Shown here piece by piece: positions 7,830 to 14,165 of a stretch of DNA of 64,000 nt (positions are counted from its first letter, which is position 1; the number at the start of each line of letters is the position of its first letter). Below the pieces are notes generated by a model that was not told the origin of the DNA, made no database searches, and worked only from the letters and a program-made list of their open reading frames with translations. Source of the DNA: Patescibacteria group bacterium (GTDB lineage Bacteria; Patescibacteriota; Patescibacteriia; 2-12-FULL-60-25). The stretch is from assembly GCA_028715505.1 (NCBI GenBank), contig JAQURS010000004.1:18389-82388 (forward strand), read 5' to 3'. The position numbers were made by a program, and so were the translations under genes.

Positions 7830-10079
7830 ATGAGGAATTTACGTCGAAAAAAGAATTTTTCCCTCAATCTTAATTTGGATGCCCAGACTAAAAAGGGGAT
7901 TGCCACGGTTATTTGCTTTGCCTTGGCCATCTTTATCCTTTTGTCGCTGTTTGATTTGGCCGGATCGGTCGGCATGGCGTTGGACCAGGCGCTCTCCCAT
8001 ATTTTCGGCTGGGATAAAATAGTCGTTCCATTTTTTATTTTGGCCGCGGCTATCTTTCTTCTGTCTCCGGAACGTCTCCCCCTTAAAATTTCCAACGGGA
8101 TAGGATTTACTTTGTTTTTCGTCGGGCTTAATCCCTTGGTTCATTTATTGACGTTTGGCGCCGAGATGCCGGCCGGAGCTTCGGTTGACGCGGCCGCGGG
8201 CAAACTGGGTTATATGTTGGCCGATCCGTTTATCCCGATTTTCGGCGAAGCGGGAACCATAATTTTCTTCGCGGCTTTATTCGCCGTATCTTTGGTTCTG
8301 ATTTTTAACACGTCACTCGGTACCATCTTGCAATGGATCATGACTTTGCTCCGGGGATTGAAGACGGTTTTGATTTGGCTCGGAAAACCTTTCGTGTGGC
8401 TGTTCAATTTGATTAAGGAAAGCCGGGCCAAGCGCGCTGAAACTCCCGCTTACGAACCGCAGTCATATCAGATGCAGATGGCCGCGCAGCCGGAGCTGGC
8501 GTCAAAACAAGAGAAAGCTCAAACTGACGACGAAGAAGAGGTCGAATCGGACGGAGAAGGCGAGAAAGCGCCTCCGCCCAAACCCAAACGTCATCGGGCC
8601 AAAGTTGAAATTCCTTTGGAACTTTTGAACCGTCACGATCAAAAACCAACTTCGGGAGATATTGTGGCCCGCCAATCCGTCATCCAGCGCACACTTGAGA
8701 CATTCGGCATTCCGGTCGAGATGGGTGAGGTTTCCGTCGGCCCGACGGTCACGCAATTCACCTTCAAGCCGGCGGACGGCATCAAGCTTAATAAGATCAC
8801 GGCCTTGCATAACGACTTGGCCCTGGCTTTGGCGGCGCATCCCATCCGCATCGAAGCTCCGATCCCGGGTAAATCTCTTGTCGGCATTGAAGTGCCAAAT
8901 CAAAGCGTGGCTATCGTGGGTTTGCGCGAACTCTTCGAAACCCGCGAGTGGCGCGACCGCCGTTCGGCCATCAATTTCGCTTTGGGCCGCGACGTAAGCG
9001 GCAAGCCGTGGACCGGAGACATTGCGAAAATGCCGCACTTGCTTGTGGCTGGTGCCACGGGATCGGGTAAGTCTGTTTGTTTGAATACGATCATCATGTC
9101 ATTGCTTTACTCGAACGGGCCGGATGATCTCAAATTGATATTGGTCGATCCGAAGCGCGTGGAATTTCCGATTTACAATGGCATTCCTCATCTGATTACG
9201 CCCGTCATCACAGAAGTCGATAAGACGGTCAATGCCATGAAATGGGCTGTTAGGGAAATGAACCGTCGTTTCGATTTGTTATCCAAGCAACAAGCCAGGG
9301 ACATCGGCAGTTACAATCAGCGGGTCCAGGATAAGCTTCCGTACCTGGTGATGATAATCGACGAGTTGGCCGATCTCATGGTCACCAATAAGCAGGAAGT
9401 CGAATCGCAGATTGTGCGTTTGGCGCAAATGTCACGTGCCGTTGGTATTCACCTGGTGCTCGCCACTCAGCGTCCGTCGGTGGATGTCATTACGGGTTTG
9501 ATCAAAGCCAACATCCCGGCGCGCGTCGCTTTCTCGGTCGCTTCGCAAATGGATTCGCGTACCATCCTCGACCAGTCCGGCGCCGAAAAACTCATTGGCC
9601 GCGGTGACATGCTTTACTCCACGGCGGAGATGACTTCCCCGCGCCGTATCCAAGGCGTTTACGTGGCTGATGACGAAATTAACCGCGTCGTTGAATACAT
9701 TAAATCAAAATATGATCCGGCCGATTACGATGAAACAGTAGTTGAAAGGGGCGGGACGCCCACGGCTTTTACGAATAACGGCATCGCCGATGAGGATTCG
9801 GATGTTTTGTTGCCGGCCGCCAAAGAAGAAATCATCCGGGCCGGCAAAGCCAGCGCTTCGCTTTTGCAAAGAAGGTTGAAAGTCGGTTACGCCCGCGCGG
9901 CCAGGTTGCTCGATTTGCTCGAACAGGAAGGTTTCATTGGTCCGGCTGACGGCGCCAAACCCCGCGAGATTTTGAAAGTTGAATTTACCAAAGGCATGGA
10001 TCAAATTCCGGCGCCAATCAACCATGCCGCCCTCGAACAGGTCAACCGAGAAATACCGGATATCGAAGAGGAGGTATAG
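7830..10079 (+). CDS. ftsK: DNA translocase FtsK/SpoIIIE
   Basis: FtsK is a septum-bound hexameric pump that moves chromosome ends into daughter cells and activates dimer resolution. The 749-aa protein has four N-terminal transmembrane segments between about residues 23 and 190, a charged linker (about 200-265) and then the alpha and beta motor domains. Walker A is GATGSGKS near residue 408; the Walker B strand is YLVMIIDELADLM. The C-terminal winged-helix gamma domain (LLQRRLKVGYARAARLLD, about 675-695), which reads KOPS DNA signals, is intact. The ATG at 7830 agrees with the promoter just upstream. The linker is short compared with E. coli FtsK (1,329 aa), as in most non-proteobacterial family members. 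Confidence 0.95.
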   Translation: MRNLRRKKNFSLNLNLDAQTKKGIATVICFALAIFILLSLFDLAGSVGMALDQALSHIFGWDKIVVPFFILAAAIFLLSPERLPLKISNGIGFTLFFVGLNPLVHLLTFGAEMPAGASVDAAAGKLGYMLADPFIPIFGEAGTIIFFAALFAVSLVLIFNTSLGTILQWIMTLLRGLKTVLIWLGKPFVWLFNLIKESRAKRAETPAYEPQSYQMQMAAQPELASKQEKAQTDDEEEVESDGEGEKAPPPKPKRHRAKVEIPLELLNRHDQKPTSGDIVARQSVIQRTLETFGIPVEMGEVSVGPTVTQFTFKPADGIKLNKITALHNDLALALAAHPIRIEAPIPGKSLVGIEVPNQSVAIVGLRELFETREWRDRRSAINFALGRDVSGKPWTGDIAKMPHLLVAGATGSGKSVCLNTIIMSLLYSNGPDDLKLILVDPKRVEFPIYNGIPHLITPVITEVDKTVNAMKWAVREMNRRFDLLSKQQARDIGSYNQRVQDKLPYLVMIIDELADLMVTNKQEVESQIVRLAQMSRAVGIHLVLATQRPSVDVITGLIKANIPARVAFSVASQMDSRTILDQSGAEKLIGRGDMLYSTAEMTSPRRIQGVYVADDEINRVVEYIKSKYDPADYDETVVERGGTPTAFTNNGIADEDSDVLLPAAKEEIIRAGKASASLLQRRLKVGYARAARLLDLLEQEGFIGPADGAKPREILKVEFTKGMDQIPAPINHAALEQVNREIPDIEEEV

Positions 10080-10082
10080 CAC

Positions 10083-10111
10083 TCGACTTAGCTTTTGCCA
10101 TGGTTTAAGCT
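10083..10111 (+). promoter_or_regulatory. Leaderless promoter of the RodZ-like gene
   Basis: TCGACT (10083-10088) and TAAGCT (10106-10111) are 17 nt apart and the ATG follows after 6 nt, so the message should begin at or next to the start codon. Confidence 0.55.
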
Positions 10112-10117
10112 GAAGCC

Positions 10118-10867
10118 ATGTCTTTTGTCCGTAAGAAAGTTGATGCCGAGAGAGGCTTTGGCGAGGACTTGAAGGAACTGCGAGAGCTTCGCGGCTGGTC
10201 TTTAGAACAACTGGCCCGCGTCACGGGCATGCCGATTTCCACGATCGACGCCTTGGAATCGGAAGACTTGGGCCGATTGCGCGATCCGCTTTACGCCGAA
10301 CGGCACGTCAGGGTATTAGTTAAAGCCTTGGAAGGCAGAACCGGTTTTTTCATGCACAAATACAGGTTGCTTTTGGAACAGCGCGGCCTTTCGGACGACC
10401 AACGCCCGTTAACTTTTTTTGCCCGGGTCAGGCGTTCGGCCTTGTTCGTGCCATCAAAATATCTCCTTTTGCTTATTCCTTTGCCACTGGTATTGATCCT
10501 CGGATGGTATGTCTGGCATCAAGCTTCATATTTATCAGCCAGGCCCCCGCTCGAAATAATTTCGCCCGCGGATCATTCAGTCATCCGCGATCCTTCGGTC
10601 AACGTGAACGGGATGACCGATCCGACGGCCAGCGTTTTGGTTAATGGAACTCCGGCTGTGGTTGAATCGAGTGGTAGGTTTGGTTTGACTTTGAATATTC
10701 CAAGGGGCATGACTAAATTGAGCATCGTAGCCGAACGCCGTTACGGTGGCCGGTCGGAAGCTACGCGTTACATCACCTACGAACCGGAATACGCTCCAGC
10801 TATTTTGAACCAACAAGATTTGCGATCCGTTACATCGACGACTTCAACATCCGGCGCGGCAAACTAA
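10118..10867 (+). CDS. RodZ-like membrane protein with N-terminal HTH
   Basis: The 249-aa protein has a Cro/RodZ-type helix-turn-helix at about residues 15-80 (LKELRELRGWSLEQLARVTG, then STIDALESED), one transmembrane helix at about 112-135 (YLLLLIPLPLVLILGWYVW) and an extracytoplasmic beta-rich domain (PPLEIISPADHSVI, then TASVLVNGTPA). This is the layout of RodZ, which links MreB filaments to the wall machinery, and of related HTH_25 proteins. Patescibacteria often have such proteins even where MreB is not obvious, so the cytoskeletal role is inferred. It follows ftsK but has its own promoter. Confidence 0.75.
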   Translation: MSFVRKKVDAERGFGEDLKELRELRGWSLEQLARVTGMPISTIDALESEDLGRLRDPLYAERHVRVLVKALEGRTGFFMHKYRLLLEQRGLSDDQRPLTFFARVRRSALFVPSKYLLLLIPLPLVLILGWYVWHQASYLSARPPLEIISPADHSVIRDPSVNVNGMTDPTASVLVNGTPAVVESSGRFGLTLNIPRGMTKLSIVAERRYGGRSEATRYITYEPEYAPAILNQQDLRSVTSTTSTSGAAN

Positions 10868-11046
10868 AAATCCCCGGAGGGGATCCTTCTCTTTCTGCGC
10901 CGCAAGCTGCAAAGCGAAGCCACAAATAGAGTAGCGGCGGATTTCATGGGAGGAGAGAAGAACTCGGAATCCTTGAGGATCCAGAGGGTCCATGGACTCT
11001 GCCACTAAAGGTTGTACCTCGCTTCGCAGGTTGCGAAGCGGAAAGT
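10865..11046 (-). ncRNA. Candidate structured non-coding RNA A
   Basis: A consensus promoter (11053-11081) points leftward into about 180 nt without a credible gene, ending in the intrinsic terminator ATCCCC-TCC-GGGGAT followed by TTTTTAG (10885-10865). In between are clear hairpins: CGCTTCGCA/TGCGAAGCG, GTCC/GGAC inside CAGA/TCTG, ATCC/GGAT, and CGCCGC paired with GCGGCG, the last outflanked by a pyrimidine-rich TTCTTCTCT pairing with AGAGAAGGA. Size and signals fit a stable housekeeping RNA, but no family signature (SRP, tmRNA, RNase P) was recognised. A 68-codon frame inside (10844-11050) reads through the terminator and is not considered real. Confidence 0.55.
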
Positions 11047-11052
11047 CCATTC

Positions 11053-11081
11053 AATATAATTCCAGCCTTTGACATTGTCAA
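11053..11081 (-). promoter_or_regulatory. Consensus promoter of RNA A
   Basis: On the minus strand TTGACA (11081-11076) and TATATT (11058-11053) are separated by exactly 17 nt. It is one of the best promoters in the window and no gene lies behind it. Confidence 0.7.
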
Positions 11082-11084
11082 CCT

Positions 11085-11131
11085 AAAATCCCTTAAAGCA
11101 GTTAACTGAGTTAATGGCTTTAAGGGATTTT
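11085..11131. terminator. Long bidirectional terminator hairpin after the 440-aa gene
   Basis: The arms AAAATCCCTTAAAGC (11085-11099) and GCTTTAAGGGATTTT (11117-11131) are perfect complements and enclose a second small stem (TTAAC-TGA-GTTAA). Both strands end in TTTT. On the gene side lies another perfect 10-bp hairpin (GCGACGGGCC/GGCCCGTCGC, 11132-11160). Confidence 0.7.
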
Positions 11132-11185
11132 GCGACGGGCCGTGGAGATTGGCCCGTCGCAGAGAAGACCCAGAGGAACTTGCCG

Positions 11186-12508
11186 TCAGGAAGGGGTGCC
11201 GTTGGTCGCCGGAGGAGGCTGGCCCGGCAAGGTCTGGCCCTTGGAAGCGAGCACCTCGCCAATGCTGGCGCCGCCGCTCCCGCTCCTCACGATCTCGGCA
11301 GAGGCTGGCGCGGGCTTCGGCGCCTTCTTGCCGCTGATCTTCTTCATGCCAGACGGTTGCTCGTCCTTCTTGCTGGCATCGTAAGCTTCCTTGGGAATCA
11401 TGTCATGCGTCAAGAACAGCAGGCCGCCGACGCGAGACACGTAACCCTTGTTGCAACGGTCCGTGAGGAAGCTCCCGATGAAGCGCTTGAGCGCTTCGGC
11501 GTCGATCAGGACGGCGATCGGACGGCGCCCCGGTTCCTCGTAATCCTGCAAGAGGATAAGCGAGGTGATGACCGGCACGCTGCTCGAACCCGCCACGATC
11601 TGCTCGGCGCTCTCGGCGATCCTGGCCTCGACCCATTTTCCGGTCACGGCCGTGCGGTCCCGCCACCGGTAGTTCTTCCGGGCCCTGGCCGCCTTGGGTT
11701 TGGCTTTGGGCGCATCCTCTGCCTCGGCAGCTGTCGCCGTGGCCTCATCCGGATCCTCGTCGGTCTGATCATCAGCGTCCGCGTTGTCCCACTTGGGGAG
11801 CGTGTACGTGCTCGTCCGGTTATCGGAGCTGAAGCACCGCAGGTCGTCGATGATCATGCCGATCCGATCCAGGAAGAAGAAGGCCTCGCCCGTCCAGAGG
11901 ACGTTTCCTTGCTCGTCCGTCTCGTGCTGCTCGGCCCTGGTCTTGGGCCGGTAGGATCCGGCCGGCGCGCGGCTCGTGAACTGGTACAGGTCACGCTCGC
12001 CAGAGATGATCTGGCGCTCGACCTCGATGTTCAGGCCTTCCTGGAATTTCTTCAGGACGGCCGCGCACTTGTCGAGGGGTACGCGGTTCTCCTTGCCCAG
12101 CCAGAATCTGATCGTGGGCTTGCCCGGCCAGTGATACGCGCTGTCCAGGTCGACGCCCGGCGCGGACGGGTCGATGTACTTCCGGATCAGACTCCGCTGA
12201 ATCTCAACGGGGGATCTTCCGCGATCGATGTAGATGTTGTTGTCGCAGGTGAATCGCACGGTGGGGTAGCCGCCGAGCAGCTTGCCCTCGCGCATGGGGC
12301 GCACTTCGAAGTAGCAGCGCTGGATCTTGCCCGGATTGTTCATCCAGGGGGGCGCCGTGTTTCCACGCACCATGGTGAGTTCCCGTGCTTGCTTCGAGGG
12401 AAGCGTAGCAAGTCCGAAACTGCATTCTGCTTCGTGAGCAGGGAGTCCGAGCCTTCCGGCCTCTGACTTGAGATGATACGCGATGCTGACGTTTTTTTCC
12501 TGTGTCAT
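11186..12508 (-). CDS. GC-rich orphan protein, 440 aa, unknown
   Basis: I do not recognise this protein. The ATG at 12508 has an AAGGAGAG ribosome binding site 9 nt upstream. The N-terminal half (about 1-215) is probably folded and beta-rich (GKIQRCYFEVRP, then YPTVRFTCDNNIYIDRG and PTIRFWLGKENRV). Residues about 228-275 form an acidic then Ala/Lys-rich linker, residues 276-385 look like a second folded domain (VPVITSLILLQDYEEPGRRP, then GFLTDRCNKGYVSR-like text), and the tail is Pro/Gly/Ser rich. There is no signal peptide or membrane helix, so it should be cytoplasmic. It uses clearly more C/G-ending codons than recA or rpoB, which together with the ribosome binding site suggests foreign or plasmid-like origin. 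The long antisense frame is considered a shadow. Confidence 0.6.
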   Translation of the reverse strand: MTQEKNVSIAYHLKSEAGRLGLPAHEAECSFGLATLPSKQARELTMVRGNTAPPWMNNPGKIQRCYFEVRPMREGKLLGGYPTVRFTCDNNIYIDRGRSPVEIQRSLIRKYIDPSAPGVDLDSAYHWPGKPTIRFWLGKENRVPLDKCAAVLKKFQEGLNIEVERQIISGERDLYQFTSRAPAGSYRPKTRAEQHETDEQGNVLWTGEAFFFLDRIGMIIDDLRCFSSDNRTSTYTLPKWDNADADDQTDEDPDEATATAAEAEDAPKAKPKAARARKNYRWRDRTAVTGKWVEARIAESAEQIVAGSSSVPVITSLILLQDYEEPGRRPIAVLIDAEALKRFIGSFLTDRCNKGYVSRVGGLLFLTHDMIPKEAYDASKKDEQPSGMKKISGKKAPKPAPASAEIVRSGSGGASIGEVLASKGQTLPGQPPPATNGTPS

Positions 12509-12662
12509 GACTGTCTCTCCTTGAGCTGTGCGTTGTTGCTACCTCAGACCACTGTCTTCGGGAACGCGAGAAAACGACCACTGACATTGGGGGACGTGAA
12601 TCAGAACGAGAAAAATTTTCTTTTAGCTTTGTTCCTTTCTGGGTTGTCGATGTACGAACGAA

Positions 12663-12980
12663 GTGCCTTAGGCACCCTTCATCCTGTACAGCCTGATTTA
12701 TCTTCCGTACTAGACGGAAGAAAATCAAGCTGTGCGATGAATATGGCCGAAGCTAACTGGAGGCGAGGCTCACGGTTGGGGCAATTGCCCTCCGCGAACA
12801 TGAAATGTGTGGTCCGAACAGCCCAGAGTCCAGCCTAAGCCGGAGTCGGGTGTGCTCTTCACACCACTTCGACTGTCCGCTGTCGTTAAAAACGCAACGG
12901 ACTCTTTGCCGAAGTGCTTCCCCTCCATTTAGCTTAAGCCATAATAAGCTCTTTTAAGAGCTCTAGGCGCTATTAAAGAA
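12663..12980 (-). ncRNA. Candidate structured non-coding RNA B (or long leader of the 440-aa gene)
   Basis: A consensus promoter at 12987-13015 reads leftward into non-coding, highly folded sequence. After a leader hairpin (AGCTCTT/AAGAGCT near 12945-12965), bases 12922-12940 pair with 12745-12763 (about 16 pairs with small interruptions) and close a domain with several hairpins: GTCCG/CGGAC, AGTCG/CGACT carrying GGTGTG-AAGAG-CACACC, CCGGC/GCTGG and GGGCAATTGCCC. Next comes a 64-nt, nearly perfect hairpin (12678-12741) and a short one, GTGCC-TAA-GGCAC (12663-12675). No strong U-tract follows, so the transcript may run on into the 440-aa gene at 12508. Signatures of tmRNA and RNase P RNA were looked for and not found. 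Confidence 0.5.
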
Positions 12981-12986
12981 CCACTA

Positions 12987-13015
12987 AATTTAGCAGTTTT
13001 TAACAATTTTGTCAA
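12987..13015 (-). promoter_or_regulatory. Consensus promoter of RNA B
   Basis: On the minus strand TTGACA (13015-13010) and TAAATT (12992-12987) are 17 nt apart, directly after the 59-aa gene. Confidence 0.65.
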
Positions 13016-13023
13016 CCCCTGGC

Positions 13024-13203
13024 CTATTCATCGCTGTTTTTCGGATGCTTGCTTTTTCGGCTATAAACCTTCTTATTTTTGTGCAATTTAGAGCTTGGCA
13101 GGCTGGGCCGCCTTATTTTACGTTCTAACGCGAAAACGTCTATTTTGACGGTATTCGGTGCCTTTCGCTTAAGGCTGGTCGGCTGGGCTTTTTTCTTAGC
13201 CAT
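13024..13203 (-). CDS. 59-aa very basic small protein, unknown
   Basis: This short frame starts MAKKKAQPTSLKRKAP, continues KIDVFALERKIRRPSLP and ends HKNKKVYSRKSKHPKNSDE, then TAG. About a third of its residues are Lys or Arg, so it probably binds RNA or DNA, or sits on the ribosome. I do not recognise a family. The evidence for it being real is a coding-like start identical in style to its neighbours: an extended -10 box (TGATAAAAT, 13218-13210) with the ATG 6 nt later, giving a leaderless message. It is flanked by the candidate RNAs on both sides. A longer antisense frame over the same bases has no such signals. Confidence 0.55.
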   Translation of the reverse strand: MAKKKAQPTSLKRKAPNTVKIDVFALERKIRRPSLPSSKLHKNKKVYSRKSKHPKNSDE

Positions 13204-13209
13204 GGCTGT

Positions 13210-13218
13210 ATTTTATCA
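13210..13218 (-). promoter_or_regulatory. Extended -10 promoter of the 59-aa gene
   Basis: TGA-TAAAAT on the minus strand ends 6 nt before the ATG; no good -35 box is present, which is normal for extended -10 promoters. Confidence 0.4.
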
Positions 13219-13221
13219 CGA

Positions 13222-13412
13222 TAAATTAAAATCCCCTGACAAAGTGAAGGGGGACAGTCCTTTGGGCAAGCCCAGGACAGTCAGAACGTTTTGGCCATGG
13301 CTGCCCAGTGGTTACCAGGCGAATATGGCTTAGACGTTCCTCTTTGTAGCGGTCCAAAATTAATTGGGACTACTCGGAGTTCTTCTCTCCTCCACTTTTT
13401 CAGGGGATTTAT
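13222..13412 (-). ncRNA. Candidate structured RNA D, 6S-like rod
   Basis: The arms 13229-13246 (AAATCCCCTGACAAAGTG) and 13393-13410 (CACTTTTTCAGGGGATTT) pair over 18 bp with a single mismatch, and the leftward reading ends in TTTTAATTT, so the closing stem itself can act as a terminator. Inside, the leftward RNA folds as a rod: GAACGT/ACGTTC, GCCAT/ATGGC and CCTGGT/ACTGGG stacked with small internal loops. One side of the large central bubble carries the hairpin GTCCT/GGAC with GGGC/GCCC. A long closing stem, central bubble and apical rod in about 180 nt is the architecture of 6S RNA, which binds RNA polymerase. Strand is inferred from the U-tract and from the promoter at 13676-13704; RNA C and D could be one 440-nt transcript. 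Confidence 0.4.
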
Positions 13413-13477
13413 TGATTTTTCAAAGATGGTCCTCCGGCCATCTGTTTAACTTTTAATGTGTTTTACCGGTGTCACCG

Positions 13478-13669
13478 GGACGGTTATAGAGGTAAATGGC
13501 TCCCGGTCGCCGAAGCGACGGAAACCTTGGGGTTGTTTCTGGCATTGAGTCCCAGCCGAAGCCGGATCCCAATGTCCTCCTTCCCCGTCCGCAGCATAGC
13601 CCGTGTTCGGGTGCTGCAGGATTCCTCCTCTATAACTGTCCTGACGACGGTTTTGCATGCTTTAAAGAA
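13478..13669 (-). ncRNA. Candidate structured non-coding RNA C
   Basis: A perfect-spacing promoter (13676-13704) drives leftward transcription into a compact four-way junction. The closing stem pairs 13627-13641 with 13478-13492 over 15 positions with one mismatch. Three arms sit inside it: GCAGCA/TGCTGC with a CCCG/CGGG tip, a long arm from ATTG to CAAT capped by GGC-TTCG-GCT, and GTCGC-TTCG-GCGAC within GGTTTCC/GGGAGCC. Two UUCG tetraloops and a long closing stem are typical of stable RNAs. No open reading frame with start signals is present on either strand and I do not recognise the family. A clear U-tract terminator directly after the closing stem is lacking, so the RNA may continue into RNA D. 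Confidence 0.55.
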
Positions 13670-13675
13670 CAAACT

Positions 13676-13704
13676 AATATATCATAAAAAGATGATTTTG
13701 TCAA
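13676..13704 (-). promoter_or_regulatory. Consensus promoter of RNA C
   Basis: On the minus strand TTGACA (13704-13699) and TATATT (13681-13676) are separated by exactly 17 nt. Confidence 0.7.
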
Positions 13705-13816
13705 GGGCTTCCGGATGATATTTTTATCTAAAATTAGCCAAAAAATGCGGTGCTAAGTTAAGCCAAAAAGCTTAATTTTGACAAAAAATGGCTAAAAGCC
13801 TACTAACAGATAACCC

Positions 13817-13845
13817 TTGACGTCCCTTTACACCCATGGAATAAT
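13817..13845 (+). promoter_or_regulatory. Promoter of rpoBC with long leader
   Basis: TTGACG (13817-13822) and AATAAT (13840-13845) are 17 nt apart. The start would lie near 13852, leaving a leader of about 310 nt before rpoB. That leader contains a near-repeat of AATTGCCCGG...CGCAAATTT (about 13843-13865) at 13933-13954, and several potential long-range pairs such as GGCGAAC with GTTCGCC and GAGCCC with GGGCTC. Confidence 0.5.
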
Positions 13846-14165
13846 TGCCCGGCGAACGCAAATTTGACAGATCCGGGACGGGCTGTTCTCGTCGCCTGAT
13901 CACTAAATTATCCTGGTTTTTCATGAACAGAGAATTGCCGGGATAGCGCAATTTACATATTGGTTTAATGACCACGCTGGCCTAACAAAGGAAGAAGAGG
14001 AGCCCCCAGTCCGATTTGGGAAGTTTTTGCGTCTTAAGCCGTTCGCGCCACAATTTGAATAATCGTTAAGGTTCGCCACTTTCTGGCCAACACCCAGCCA
14101 CCCGACTGCATGGTCTTTGGGCTCGGGCCTGGCCGGAGGAGACGAATCTCTAATCACTTACTCGA

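Noticed and set aside
10844..11050. 68-codon minus-strand frame inside RNA A
   Set aside because: It reads through the intrinsic terminator and into the rodZ-like gene; the hairpins explain the sequence better.
11114..12466. 450-codon plus-strand frame opposite the 440-aa gene
   Set aside because: It starts inside a terminator hairpin, has no ribosome binding site and reads as an Arg/Gly/Leu/Val-rich antisense product of GC-rich codons; the minus gene has a ribosome binding site and a clear end.
12663..12980. Identification of RNA B as tmRNA or RNase P RNA
   Set aside because: The tmRNA GGNTTCGAC start and 3' T-arm, and the RNase P GAGGAAAGTCC and ACAGAA blocks, are not present.
13079..13333. 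84-codon plus-strand frame
   Set aside because: It has no start signals and overlaps the 59-aa minus-strand gene and RNA D.
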